Positions 36,696 through 42,574 of a DNA stretch of 64,000 nt are shown here, in pieces. Below the pieces are notes generated by a model. It was not told the origin of the DNA and did not search any database. It saw nothing but the letters and a program-made list of their open reading frames with translations. Origin of the DNA: Flavobacterium sp. CF136. GTDB taxonomy: Bacteria > Bacteroidota > Bacteroidia > Flavobacteriales > Flavobacteriaceae. How positions within the stretch are numbered: position 1 is the stretch's first letter; each line of letters begins with the position of its first letter. The stretch is taken from positions 1 to 64,000 of the forward strand of contig NZ_AKJZ01000017.1 of assembly GCF_000282055.1 (NCBI RefSeq), given 5' to 3'. The translations under genes and the position numbers were made by a program.

Positions 36696-36813
36696 TTTTG
36701 TAAGTTTATTTGTTTAATAATTTATGGTTAACCGTAAATTTTGTGTTCTAAGTTTCGTAATTTTATAATATTGTAGCATAAAGCTATTTCTTAACATAAA
36801 CTAAAAAAACAGT

Positions 36814-37143
36814 ATGGGGAAATTTGTAATTACCAAGAGAGCCAACGGAGAATTTCAATTTAATTTAAAGGCTGGCAACGGTCAAACCATTTTGACAAGT
36901 GAAGGATATTCGAGCAAAGCAGCTTGTTTAAACGGAATAGAATCTGTGAAAACGAATTCGCAGGATGATTCTAAATTTGATAAAAAAGAATCTTCAAGCG
37001 GAAAACCTTATTTTAACTTAAAAGCATCAAACGGTCAAATCATAGGGTCAAGCGAAATGTACGAAAGCATAGCTGCCAGAGACAACGGAATTGCATCTGT
37101 AAAAACAAACGCTCCGGACGCCACAACTGACGATCAGGCTTAG
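36814..37143 (+). CDS. DUF1508/YegP-family protein
   Basis: A 109-residue protein made of two repeats of about 45 residues: GEFQFNLKAGNGQTILTSEGYSSKAACLNGIESVKTN and PYFNLKASNGQIIGSSEMYESIAARDNGIASVKTN. The FNLKAxNGQxIxxSExYxSxxxxxNGIxSVKxN signature is typical of YegP-like proteins, whose function is not well defined. The protein is probably cytoplasmic; no signal peptide is seen. A terminator follows at 37169-37195. Confidence 0.9.
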   Translation: MGKFVITKRANGEFQFNLKAGNGQTILTSEGYSSKAACLNGIESVKTNSQDDSKFDKKESSSGKPYFNLKASNGQIIGSSEMYESIAARDNGIASVKTNAPDATTDDQA

Positions 37144-37168
37144 GTTTGGATTTGAAAAATATAATTGG

Positions 37169-37195
37169 AAAGCTCTCGTAATTGAGGGCTTTTTT
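37169..37195 (+). terminator. Rho-independent terminator of the YegP-family gene
   Basis: AAAGCTCTC (37169-37177) pairs with GAGGGCTTT (37184-37192), one T-G pair, followed by T run. Confidence 0.75.
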
Positions 37196-37321
37196 GTTTT
37201 TAATCTTCCGTAGTTTTATTATTCATAAAAATAATTTTTAAATATGACAGTTTATGATTAAACAATATATAAGATTTTAATATTATATTTGTTTAATATA
37301 TGAAACAAAAAATATCATATT

Positions 37322-37621
37322 ATGATAGAAATAGTTGATAATTACGAGAATTACGTAAATGGTTTACCTGAATTAATTAGTAAATCATATTATAAAGCCG
37401 AGTTTTTTATGCAAAAATTAGGTTTGAAACATGCGACATACTACAGAAAATTGAGATTGAAAACTTTTACGCCTCAGGAAGTAAAATTAATTACGACTTT
37501 ATTATATCCTGAAGAAGTATTTGCTAAGGAATTACAAAAAAGCGAAGAAGATATTAAAGCTGGAAAAACAATTGATTATGCAGAATTCAAAGAAAAATTA
37601 AGAATTAAGTACAACGTCTAA
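37322..37621 (+). CDS. Putative antitoxin of a RelE/ParE-type pair
   Basis: A 99-residue, mostly helical protein. Residues 20-65 look like a small DNA-binding helix bundle (FFMQKLGLKHATYYRKLRLKTFTPQEVKLI). The C-terminal tail SEEDIKAGKTIDYAEFKEKLRIKY resembles the toxin-binding tail of Bacteroidetes RelE/ParE antitoxins. Its 3' end overlaps the end of the opposite-strand toxin-like gene by 24 bases, an unusual arrangement for such a pair. The region upstream (37144-37321) is very AT-rich with no clear promoter. Function is inferred from the neighbour. Confidence 0.6.
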   Translation: MIEIVDNYENYVNGLPELISKSYYKAEFFMQKLGLKHATYYRKLRLKTFTPQEVKLITTLLYPEEVFAKELQKSEEDIKAGKTIDYAEFKEKLRIKYNV

Positions 37622-37885
37622 ATTTAAAGGATTTCTTTTATTATCCCAAAATAAAACAATGTAGATTATTTCGGACTCTATTTTATAGAAAATGTAAATC
37701 TGTTCAGTCAACAAAAACTTTCTGTAGAGAGTTTTTTTGTATTTATGGCCTATATGATTGTTTTCTTTAATTATATCTAATATTGAAATTGTATTTTTAG
37801 AAAATGAAGCAGTTTTGTTTTCAGAATATTTACTTATTATTTCAAAATATGATTTTTCCGCATTTTCTGTAATTAATATTTTCAT
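37598..37885 (-). CDS. Putative RelE/ParE-family toxin
   Basis: A 95-residue protein starting at MKILITENAEKSYFEIISKYSENKT; the open frame has 13 more codons upstream that I leave out. The layout of two N-terminal helices followed by beta strands is that of the RelE/ParE toxin fold. The strands include YRKFLLTEQIYIFYKIESEIIYIVLFWDNKRNP. LLTEQIYIFYKI followed by a final FWDNKRNPLNL is typical of ParE/RelE members. RNA-cleaving or gyrase-targeting activity cannot be told apart here. The candidate antitoxin lies on the opposite strand, tail to tail. Confidence 0.65.
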   Translation of the reverse strand: MKILITENAEKSYFEIISKYSENKTASFSKNTISILDIIKENNHIGHKYKKTLYRKFLLTEQIYIFYKIESEIIYIVLFWDNKRNPLNLDVVLNS

Positions 37886-38027
37886 CAGCAGTTGTTTTTC
37901 TGATGTAAATATAAACCACCTCAATAGTAAAATAAGATTTTTTTGAACAATTAATCTTACAATTTTTACTCCGAATTAAATTCTAAATCAAATAGCACGG
38001 TCTTAAAAAAAACAAAACCTCTAACCT

Positions 38028-38104
38028 AGCCCTGATGGAAGTGACATCCTTTTTCTGGCTCCTTTAGACAGAAAAAGATATAGCGGACAGCAGGACAAAA
38101 GCTC
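38028..38104. repeat. Dispersed AGCCCTGATG...AAGCTCT repeat (copy 1)
   Basis: The element reads AGCCCTGATG, GACATCC, a variable hairpin, then GATATAGCGGACAGC and AAGCTCT. The same pattern lies inverted at 40463-40540 and in diverged form at 56131-56250. Outer arms and the spacing are kept while the hairpin in the middle varies. Confidence 0.75.
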
Positions 38105-38149
38105 TGTTTGAAACTAAATATCTGCTCCCGACATAAAACAGGATGAGGT

Positions 38150-38713
38150 TTAATAATACAATCTAAAATCGAGGAGTTTGCAAAGTTCGTAATGCTTCTC
38201 GTATAGGGTTTCGACAATTTCAATCAGATCATCTTCCTTCTGACATAATCGAAAGAAAGCTTTGTCGACAGAACTGGTGCTGGTAAATTTGTTAGAAACC
38301 GTTCCGTAGCCGGAAATTGCCCGTGCGCCGGTAATGTCCAGGAAATATTGGGCTTCTTCTTCGTTTAGATCCAATATTTTTGAATTGGCAAAATGTAAAA
38401 TTTTACCTTTCATTCTTCCTTCAAAGAGCTCGGCAATTTCTTCTAAACTGTAATAATATTCATTGAGGCAAATGTTGTTTGCTTCGCCTTTCATAACGAG
38501 GTAGATTATTTCGTAATCTTTAAAATTATGATCGTCATAAAGTAATGTATTGAGGCTTTCTTCGAGTCCTTCGATAGTATCACAGGTTTTATAAATACTC
38601 GTAATACCCTGATTAAAGGCTAGTTTTTCTAAGTTTTTAACTACTTCGGTAGCTGCGTCGTTTTCTACATCGGGAACACCTTCAAGGCAGAAAATAAATT
38701 TATCAGAATCCAT
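38150..38713 (-). CDS. CHAT/caspase-like DUF6642-type protein, probably catalytically dead
   Basis: A 187-residue protein whose start I set at MDSDKFIFCLEGV; nine more codons are open upstream. It follows the layout of the caspase-like (CHAT-like) family I know as DUF6642: FIFCLEGV at the start, a strand IIYLVMKGEANNI, YSLEEIAELFEGRMKGKILHFANSKIL and ITGARAISGYGTVSN. Family members I recall have a His in the YLAFHGE-type segment and a Cys in the HFGSC-type segment. Here those places read MKG (Lys75) and FANS (Asn110/Ser111), so the dyad seems lost. A binding or regulatory role is likely. Confidence 0.6.
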   Translation of the reverse strand: MDSDKFIFCLEGVPDVENDAATEVVKNLEKLAFNQGITSIYKTCDTIEGLEESLNTLLYDDHNFKDYEIIYLVMKGEANNICLNEYYYSLEEIAELFEGRMKGKILHFANSKILDLNEEEAQYFLDITGARAISGYGTVSNKFTSTSSVDKAFFRLCQKEDDLIEIVETLYEKHYELCKLLDFRLYY

Positions 38714-38898
38714 GACATTTAATTTATGTAGCGAAACCATGTAAAAAAGATGTCGCTTCTTTAATCTCTGAGAGCAATTTAATTATAATTGCTTAGATAC
38801 AAAAATCAACCAAAGCAGATTAACATAATTATTAAGGTTTAACGTTTTGATAATGTCCTGAAAATTTAAAAACAATAACTTTAATAAAATTTAAAACT

Positions 38899-39072
38899 AT
38901 GGAAATCAATTGGATAATAATAGGAATTGTGGCAATTTTGTTAATTGTTTTGATTCTGTTTATGATTAAAAAAAATCAAAAGGAGAAAAAGAAATATACT
39001 GAATTATTGAATAACGATTTTAAGAAGTCTGAAGAAGATGAAACGGATTTTGATAATGTAAGTGAGCGATGA
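38899..39072 (+). CDS. Small single-span membrane protein
   Basis: A 57-residue open frame. MEINWIIIGIVAILLIVLILFMI is one N-terminal membrane span, then a Lys-rich stretch (KKNQKEKKKYTELL) and an acidic tail (DFKKSEEDETDFDNVSER). This gives a well-formed N-anchored layout with basic juxtamembrane residues. The length and composition resemble short predicted membrane proteins that are widespread in Flavobacteriia, but no family is named. Confidence 0.55.
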   Translation: MEINWIIIGIVAILLIVLILFMIKKNQKEKKKYTELLNNDFKKSEEDETDFDNVSER

Positions 39073-39083
39073 TTTATTTTTTG

Positions 39084-39137
39084 TAGAGAATAGCGGATTC
39101 GAACCGATCGTCCTGCCGATGCATCGGGATACACTAG
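39084..39137 (-). pseudogene. 3'-half tRNA-Ala-like fragment fused to the GIY-YIG gene end
   Basis: On the minus strand, positions 39137 to 39084 align with the D-stem to 3' end of the intact tRNA-Ala at 39425-39498. The shared parts are GGCTAG.GTA, the T-arm ATCGGTTCGAATCCG and a TATTCTC acceptor 3' strand. The 5' acceptor half is missing and the anticodon arm differs (CCGATGCATCGG). The stop codon of the GIY-YIG gene (39134-39136) lies inside the fragment's GGCTAG. Confidence 0.7.
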
Positions 39138-39382
39138 CCCTTTATTTCTATCAAGTTTTCTATATATTTTCTGCTTTTCATTTTTTTGATTTGCAATTCC
39201 CTTTGGCAGGCTTCGCTTCGAGTAAGGAAAGTTTCAAAATATTTTAACTCCCAGTCCTTAGCTACTTTTGTGTATTTACTTCTGCTATTCAAATGGTCTT
39301 GTAAGCGCTGTTCAATATTTTGACAAGAACCAACATAGTATTTGTTAATCGCATTTGAGTAGATTATATAAGTGTAATACAT
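39134..39382 (-). CDS. GIY-YIG (URI-type) small nuclease-fold protein
   Basis: An 82-residue protein with the compact GIY-YIG fold: YYTYIIYSNAINKYYVGSCQNIEQRLQDH holds the first Tyr strands and the catalytic Arg in EQRLQDH. The Glu is in QRELQIKKMKSRKYIENLI (about residue 62). It matches URI-type single-domain enzymes, which nick DNA; some members are domesticated. It is transcribed after the tRNA-Ala gene and its terminator. Its stop codon lies in a tRNA-like 3' fragment, and a second tRNA fragment lies upstream of the intact tRNA, suggesting that the gene belongs to a tRNA-associated mobile unit. Confidence 0.82.
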   Translation of the reverse strand: MYYTYIIYSNAINKYYVGSCQNIEQRLQDHLNSRSKYTKVAKDWELKYFETFLTRSEACQRELQIKKMKSRKYIENLIEIKG

Positions 39383-39396
39383 ATAGCGTAGAAATG

Positions 39397-39422
39397 AAAA
39401 AACCCAAACAGCGTTTGGGTTT
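39397..39422 (-). terminator. Rho-independent terminator of tRNA-Ala
   Basis: A 10-bp stem (39400-39409 with 39413-39422) is followed on the minus strand by T run, just past the tRNA 3' end. Confidence 0.85.
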
Positions 39423-39424
39423 TG

Positions 39425-39498
39425 TGGAGAATACCGGATTCGAACCGGTCACCCCTTGCCTGCCAGGCAAGTACTCTAGCCAAATGAGCTAATCCCCC
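39425..39498 (-). tRNA. tRNA-Ala (anticodon GGC)
   Basis: A complete 74-base cloverleaf on the minus strand. The acceptor GGGGGAT/ATTCTCC contains the G3-U70 pair that marks alanine tRNAs. The anticodon stem CTTGC/GCAAG encloses loop CTGGCAG with anticodon GGC. The T-arm is ACCGG TTCGAAT CCGGT, and the discriminator is A. CCA is not encoded. Confidence 0.95.
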
Positions 39499-39509
39499 TT
39501 TTATTAAAC

Positions 39510-39583
39510 TTTGAAATGTGCATTTCGAACTGTCACCTTCCCGATTACCATCGGGATACTCTAGCCAAATGAGCTAATCCCCC
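39510..39583 (-). pseudogene. 5'-half tRNA-Ala-like fragment upstream of the intact tRNA
   Basis: On the minus strand the first 27 bases (39583 to 39557) are identical to the tRNA-Ala 5' end. An anticodon arm with a different stem (CCCGA/TCGGG) follows. The T-arm no longer pairs and there is no acceptor 3' strand, so this cannot fold as a tRNA. It is read as a remnant of a duplicated tRNA gene. Confidence 0.7.
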
Positions 39584-39690
39584 ATTGCGATAGCAAATTA
39601 AGTCAATTAATTTTCAAAAAACAAATTTCAAATCGCATTGATCTGAAAATAGTTATCAAAACCGTAACTTTACGTTTCAAATCTATTTTT

Positions 39691-40455
39691 ATGAGTTCAG
39701 AAAATCAAAACGGATCTTTGCAAACTACTTTTCAAAATGCCGTTGCAATAGTGCAATTTGGTCACCCGGCCAGTAATTCTTTCCCGCGTGAATTGTTGGA
39801 TCGATTGACGGCCGAAATCAATTTATTGAGTAGAAACGAAACCATTTCGGTGGTTGTTCTGAAAAGCGAAGGGCCGAAGGTTTTTTGTTCCGGTGCTTCT
39901 TTTGATGAACTTTTGACGATAGAAAACGAAGTGCAGGGCACAGAATTTTTCTCAGGATTTGCTCATTTGTTAAATGCCATGCGCAACTGTACTAAACTTA
40001 TTATTGGTCGTGTTCAGGGAAAAGCTGTTGGTGGCGGCGTTGGTATTATTGCTGCCTGCGATTATGTTTTGGCGACGCCTGAAAGCGCCATAAAACTCTC
40101 AGAACTTGCTATTGGCATTGGCCCGTTTGTGATTGAGCCTGCAGTTTCCCGAAAAATTGGTAAACCGGCAATGACCGAAATGACTCTGGCAGCACATGAA
40201 TGGAAATCGGCCAACTGGGCACTTCAAAAAGGTCTTTTCTCTGCTATTCACGAAATGTCTGAACTCGATGCTGCCACCGAAAATTTTAGCCAAAAGTTGA
40301 GTAGTTACAATCCTGAAGCGTTGTCAGAAATGAAGAAAATCATTTGGGAAGGTACCGAAAATTGGGAGTCCTTACTTTTTGAACGTGCTGCCATTACGGG
40401 AAAATTGGTTTTGTCTGAATTTTCAAAATCTGCATTATTACAATTTAAGAAGTAG
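39691..40455 (+). CDS. Enoyl-CoA hydratase/isomerase family protein
   Basis: A 254-residue crotonase-fold enzyme, most likely a hydratase of fatty-acid or branched-chain amino acid breakdown. The oxyanion-hole segments are KVFCSGASFDEL (about residue 65-76) and GKAVGGGVGIIAACDYVLA (about 110-128). The Glu positions that hydratases use are partly visible (KLSELAIGIGP). A methylglutaconyl-CoA hydratase role in leucine catabolism is possible. It stands alone after the tRNA region. Confidence 0.85.
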   Translation: MSSENQNGSLQTTFQNAVAIVQFGHPASNSFPRELLDRLTAEINLLSRNETISVVVLKSEGPKVFCSGASFDELLTIENEVQGTEFFSGFAHLLNAMRNCTKLIIGRVQGKAVGGGVGIIAACDYVLATPESAIKLSELAIGIGPFVIEPAVSRKIGKPAMTEMTLAAHEWKSANWALQKGLFSAIHEMSELDAATENFSQKLSSYNPEALSEMKKIIWEGTENWESLLFERAAITGKLVLSEFSKSALLQFKK

Positions 40456-40462
40456 TTTTTTC

Positions 40463-40540
40463 AGGAGCTTCTTCCCGCTGTTCGCTATATCTTTTGTGGC
40501 AAACCCCGCCACAAAAGGATGTCGCTAACATCAGGGCTGG
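40463..40540. repeat. Dispersed AGCCCTGATG...AAGCTCT repeat (copy 2, inverted)
   Basis: Read on the minus strand, this copy matches the one at 38028-38104 in both arms (AGCCCTGATG, GACATCC and GATATAGCG, AACAGC, AAGCTCCT) with a central stem TGTGGCGG/CCGCCACA in place of copy 1's own hairpin. It starts 8 bases after the enoyl-CoA hydratase stop. Confidence 0.75.
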
Positions 40541-40616
40541 ATCCTAATGTAGACCTTTTTGTAATTAAAGCCCGTTTCTCGCTTCTATTTCATAAATTTG
40601 CAGAAAATTATACCCG

Positions 40617-41069
40617 ATGAGTAATATCAGAATTACAAAACAATTTAGTTTCGAAACAGGACACGCTTTGTACGGCTACGACGGAAAATGCAAAAACGTT
40701 CACGGACACAGTTACAAATTATCGGTAACGGTTATTGGTTCGCCAATTACAGACCGATCAAATGTAAAATTCGGAATGGTAATCGATTTTTCGGATCTAA
40801 AGAAAATTGTAAAAGAAGAAATTGTCGATCAGTTTGACCATGCAACAGTTTTTAACGAAACAACACCGCATATCGAATTGGCAAACGAACTGAAAAATCG
40901 TGGTCATCACGTAATTTTGGTCGATTATCAGCCAACCAGCGAAAATATGGTAGTTGATTTTGCAGACAGAATTGTTGCAAGATTGCCTTCAGGAATTAAA
41001 CTTTTCTCCCTAAAACTTCAGGAAACCGAATCTTCATTTGCTGAATGGTTCGCAAGTGACAACATTTAG
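40617..41069 (+). CDS. queD: 6-carboxytetrahydropterin synthase (QueD family)
   Basis: Converts dihydroneopterin triphosphate to 6-carboxytetrahydropterin on the way to queuosine, or acts as 6-pyruvoyl-tetrahydropterin synthase. The 150-residue protein has the N-terminal zinc His in FETGHALYGYDG and the CKNVHGHSYKL motif with the catalytic Cys and two further zinc His. DFSDLKKIV and the late QETESSFAEW segment also match the QueD type. The rest of the queuosine set is not in the window, so the pathway assignment is by family only. Confidence 0.88.
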   Translation: MSNIRITKQFSFETGHALYGYDGKCKNVHGHSYKLSVTVIGSPITDRSNVKFGMVIDFSDLKKIVKEEIVDQFDHATVFNETTPHIELANELKNRGHHVILVDYQPTSENMVVDFADRIVARLPSGIKLFSLKLQETESSFAEWFASDNI

Positions 41070-41091
41070 GATAAATCCCAATAAAAAATTA

Positions 41092-41231
41092 AACACATAG
41101 AAACATAGATTTTGGTTTGTTTTTTTAAAGTTAAAAAATAAAGCTGGCTTTCACACATAGCTTACTATTGTGAATTAATGTAAAAGTGAAACGCCTTTTG
41201 CAAAATTTATAAAACTATGTTTCTATGTGTT
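41092..41231. repeat. Long inverted repeat flanking a small AT-rich segment
   Basis: AACACATAGAAACATAG (41092-41108) is perfectly inverted at 41215-41231, with about 106 bases between. The centre holds a second, shorter inverted pair ACACATAG/TATTGTG. No gene is inside. The whole 240-base queD-lpxH gap consists of this element plus flanks. Confidence 0.7.
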
Positions 41232-41309
41232 CAAAATAAATTGAAATCAAAAAACTTCTAAATCTCTAAACTCAGAACGGATAACCCATAACTTACAATC
41301 TAAAAAAGA

Positions 41310-42053
41310 ATGAAAAAAGTATATTTTGCTTCTGACCAGCATTTTGGAGCACCAACTCCCGAATTAAGTTTACCGCGTGAGCAAAAATTTGTTGCCTGGC
41401 TTGATGAGGTGAAACAAGATGCAGAAGCTATTTTTTTATTAGGTGATTTATTTGATTTTTGGTTCGAATATAAAACGGTTGTTCCAAAAGGGTTTGTTCG
41501 TGTTTTGGGCAAATTGGCTGAAATTCGTGACAGTGGAATCCCAATTTATTTTTTCGTTGGAAATCACGATTTGTGGATGAACGACTATTTCCAAACCGAA
41601 TTGAATATTCCGGTTTATCATGATAACAAGGAATTTACTTTTAACGGAAAAACGTTCTTAATTGGTCACGGTGATGGAAAAGGTCCTGGTGATAAAGGGT
41701 ATAAAAGAATGAAAAAAGTATTTACAAATCCGTTTTCAAAATGGCTTTTCCGTTGGCTGCATCCGGACGTTGGGGTTAGTTTGGCACAATATTTATCAGT
41801 AAAAAACAAGTTGATTTCAGGAGATGAAGATGTGAAATTCTTAGGCGAAGAAAACGAATGGCTGGTTTTGTATGCCAAACGCAAACTTGAAACCAAACAT
41901 TACAATTACTTTATTTTTGGTCACCGTCATTTACCTATGATTATTCCCGTTGGAGAAAATTCAAATTATGTAAATCTGGGTGACTGGATTGGTTACTTTA
42001 CTTACGGAGTTTTTGATGGCGAGACTTTTGAGCTTCAGAAATTTGAAAATTAG
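41310..42053 (+). CDS. lpxH: UDP-2,3-diacylglucosamine diphosphatase
   Basis: Cleaves the pyrophosphate of UDP-2,3-diacylglucosamine to lipid X in lipid A synthesis. The 247-residue calcineurin-like metallophosphatase has its metal ligands in order: FASDQHFGAP, LLGDLFDFWFE, FVGNHDLWM, LIGHGDGKG and FGHRHLPM. The length is close to that of E. coli LpxH. Its stop overlaps the convergent gene at 42050 by four bases. It works at the membrane face. Confidence 0.93.
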   Translation: MKKVYFASDQHFGAPTPELSLPREQKFVAWLDEVKQDAEAIFLLGDLFDFWFEYKTVVPKGFVRVLGKLAEIRDSGIPIYFFVGNHDLWMNDYFQTELNIPVYHDNKEFTFNGKTFLIGHGDGKGPGDKGYKRMKKVFTNPFSKWLFRWLHPDVGVSLAQYLSVKNKLISGDEDVKFLGEENEWLVLYAKRKLETKHYNYFIFGHRHLPMIIPVGENSNYVNLGDWIGYFTYGVFDGETFELQKFEN

Positions 42054-42406
42054 TTTAAGCCAGCTCCATAAACATATTCATCTAAATCAATTTTGAATAA
42101 AGTCCCTTCGACTAAATCTTTTATTGATTTTATCTCTTTTATCGAAACAGCCAGATCTACCTGTGTGCAAGGTGTTTTTAATAAAAATTTATGGCAGGAA
42201 TTTTTCAGTTCACACGTTTTACAACAAGAGTTTTCGATAAGACTATCTTCAATCAAATCACAAAACTGATTTAATTCGGCTATTGTAAAATAGAACCCGG
42301 TTTCTTTAAAAACCAATTGTACTTTGTCGAATATCGTTTTATTTTCCTTTTTCCAGTAAAAGGCAATTCCAAAGTTATTATGGTATATCTGTTCAATTTC
42401 TCTCAT
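42050..42406 (-). CDS. Cys-rich conserved hypothetical protein
   Basis: A 118-residue protein that I do not recognise. No signal peptide is visible. FGIAFYWKKENKTIFDKVQLVFKETGFYFTIAEL reads as a small alpha/beta domain. A cluster of cysteines follows, NSCCKTCELKNSCHKFLLKTPC, where CxxC and CxxxxxxC spacing could bind zinc or a cluster. The C-terminus is short and hydrophilic. The protein is probably cytoplasmic. Convergent with lpxH. Confidence 0.62.
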   Translation of the reverse strand: MREIEQIYHNNFGIAFYWKKENKTIFDKVQLVFKETGFYFTIAELNQFCDLIEDSLIENSCCKTCELKNSCHKFLLKTPCTQVDLAVSIKEIKSIKDLVEGTLFKIDLDEYVYGAGLN

Positions 42407-42491
42407 TGTTGAATACTTTATCTAAACAAATATAAATATTATTTATATTAATTCTAAATAAAAAATTCATAAAATTGCAAAAAAAATCTTC

Positions 42492-42563
42492 ACCATATAA
42501 GTGATATAGTTCATTTTAGTTTATCGGAATCTTTTTTAAATGAACTTATATCACTTATATGGT
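42492..42563. repeat. Long palindrome of the CCATATAAGTGATATA family (full copy)
   Basis: The left arm (42492-42516) and the right arm (42538-42563) are complementary over 25 bases with a one-base indel and a 21-base loop. Collapsed or partial copies lie at 45658-45682, 47399-47409 and 33784-33812. Confidence 0.8.
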
Positions 42564-42574
42564 TTTAAAGTTCA

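Noticed and set aside
36720..36813. Start of an insertion sequence between lpxR-like and yegP-like genes
   Set aside because: No transposase frame, inverted ends or target duplication were seen.
39062..39247. Short plus-strand frame across the tRNA fragment and GIY-YIG gene
   Set aside because: It is the antisense of the tRNA-like fragment and the nuclease gene; no coding signature.
39510..39583. Second functional tRNA (Thr GGT-like)
   Set aside because: The T-arm does not pair and there is no acceptor 3' strand, so it is a remnant only.
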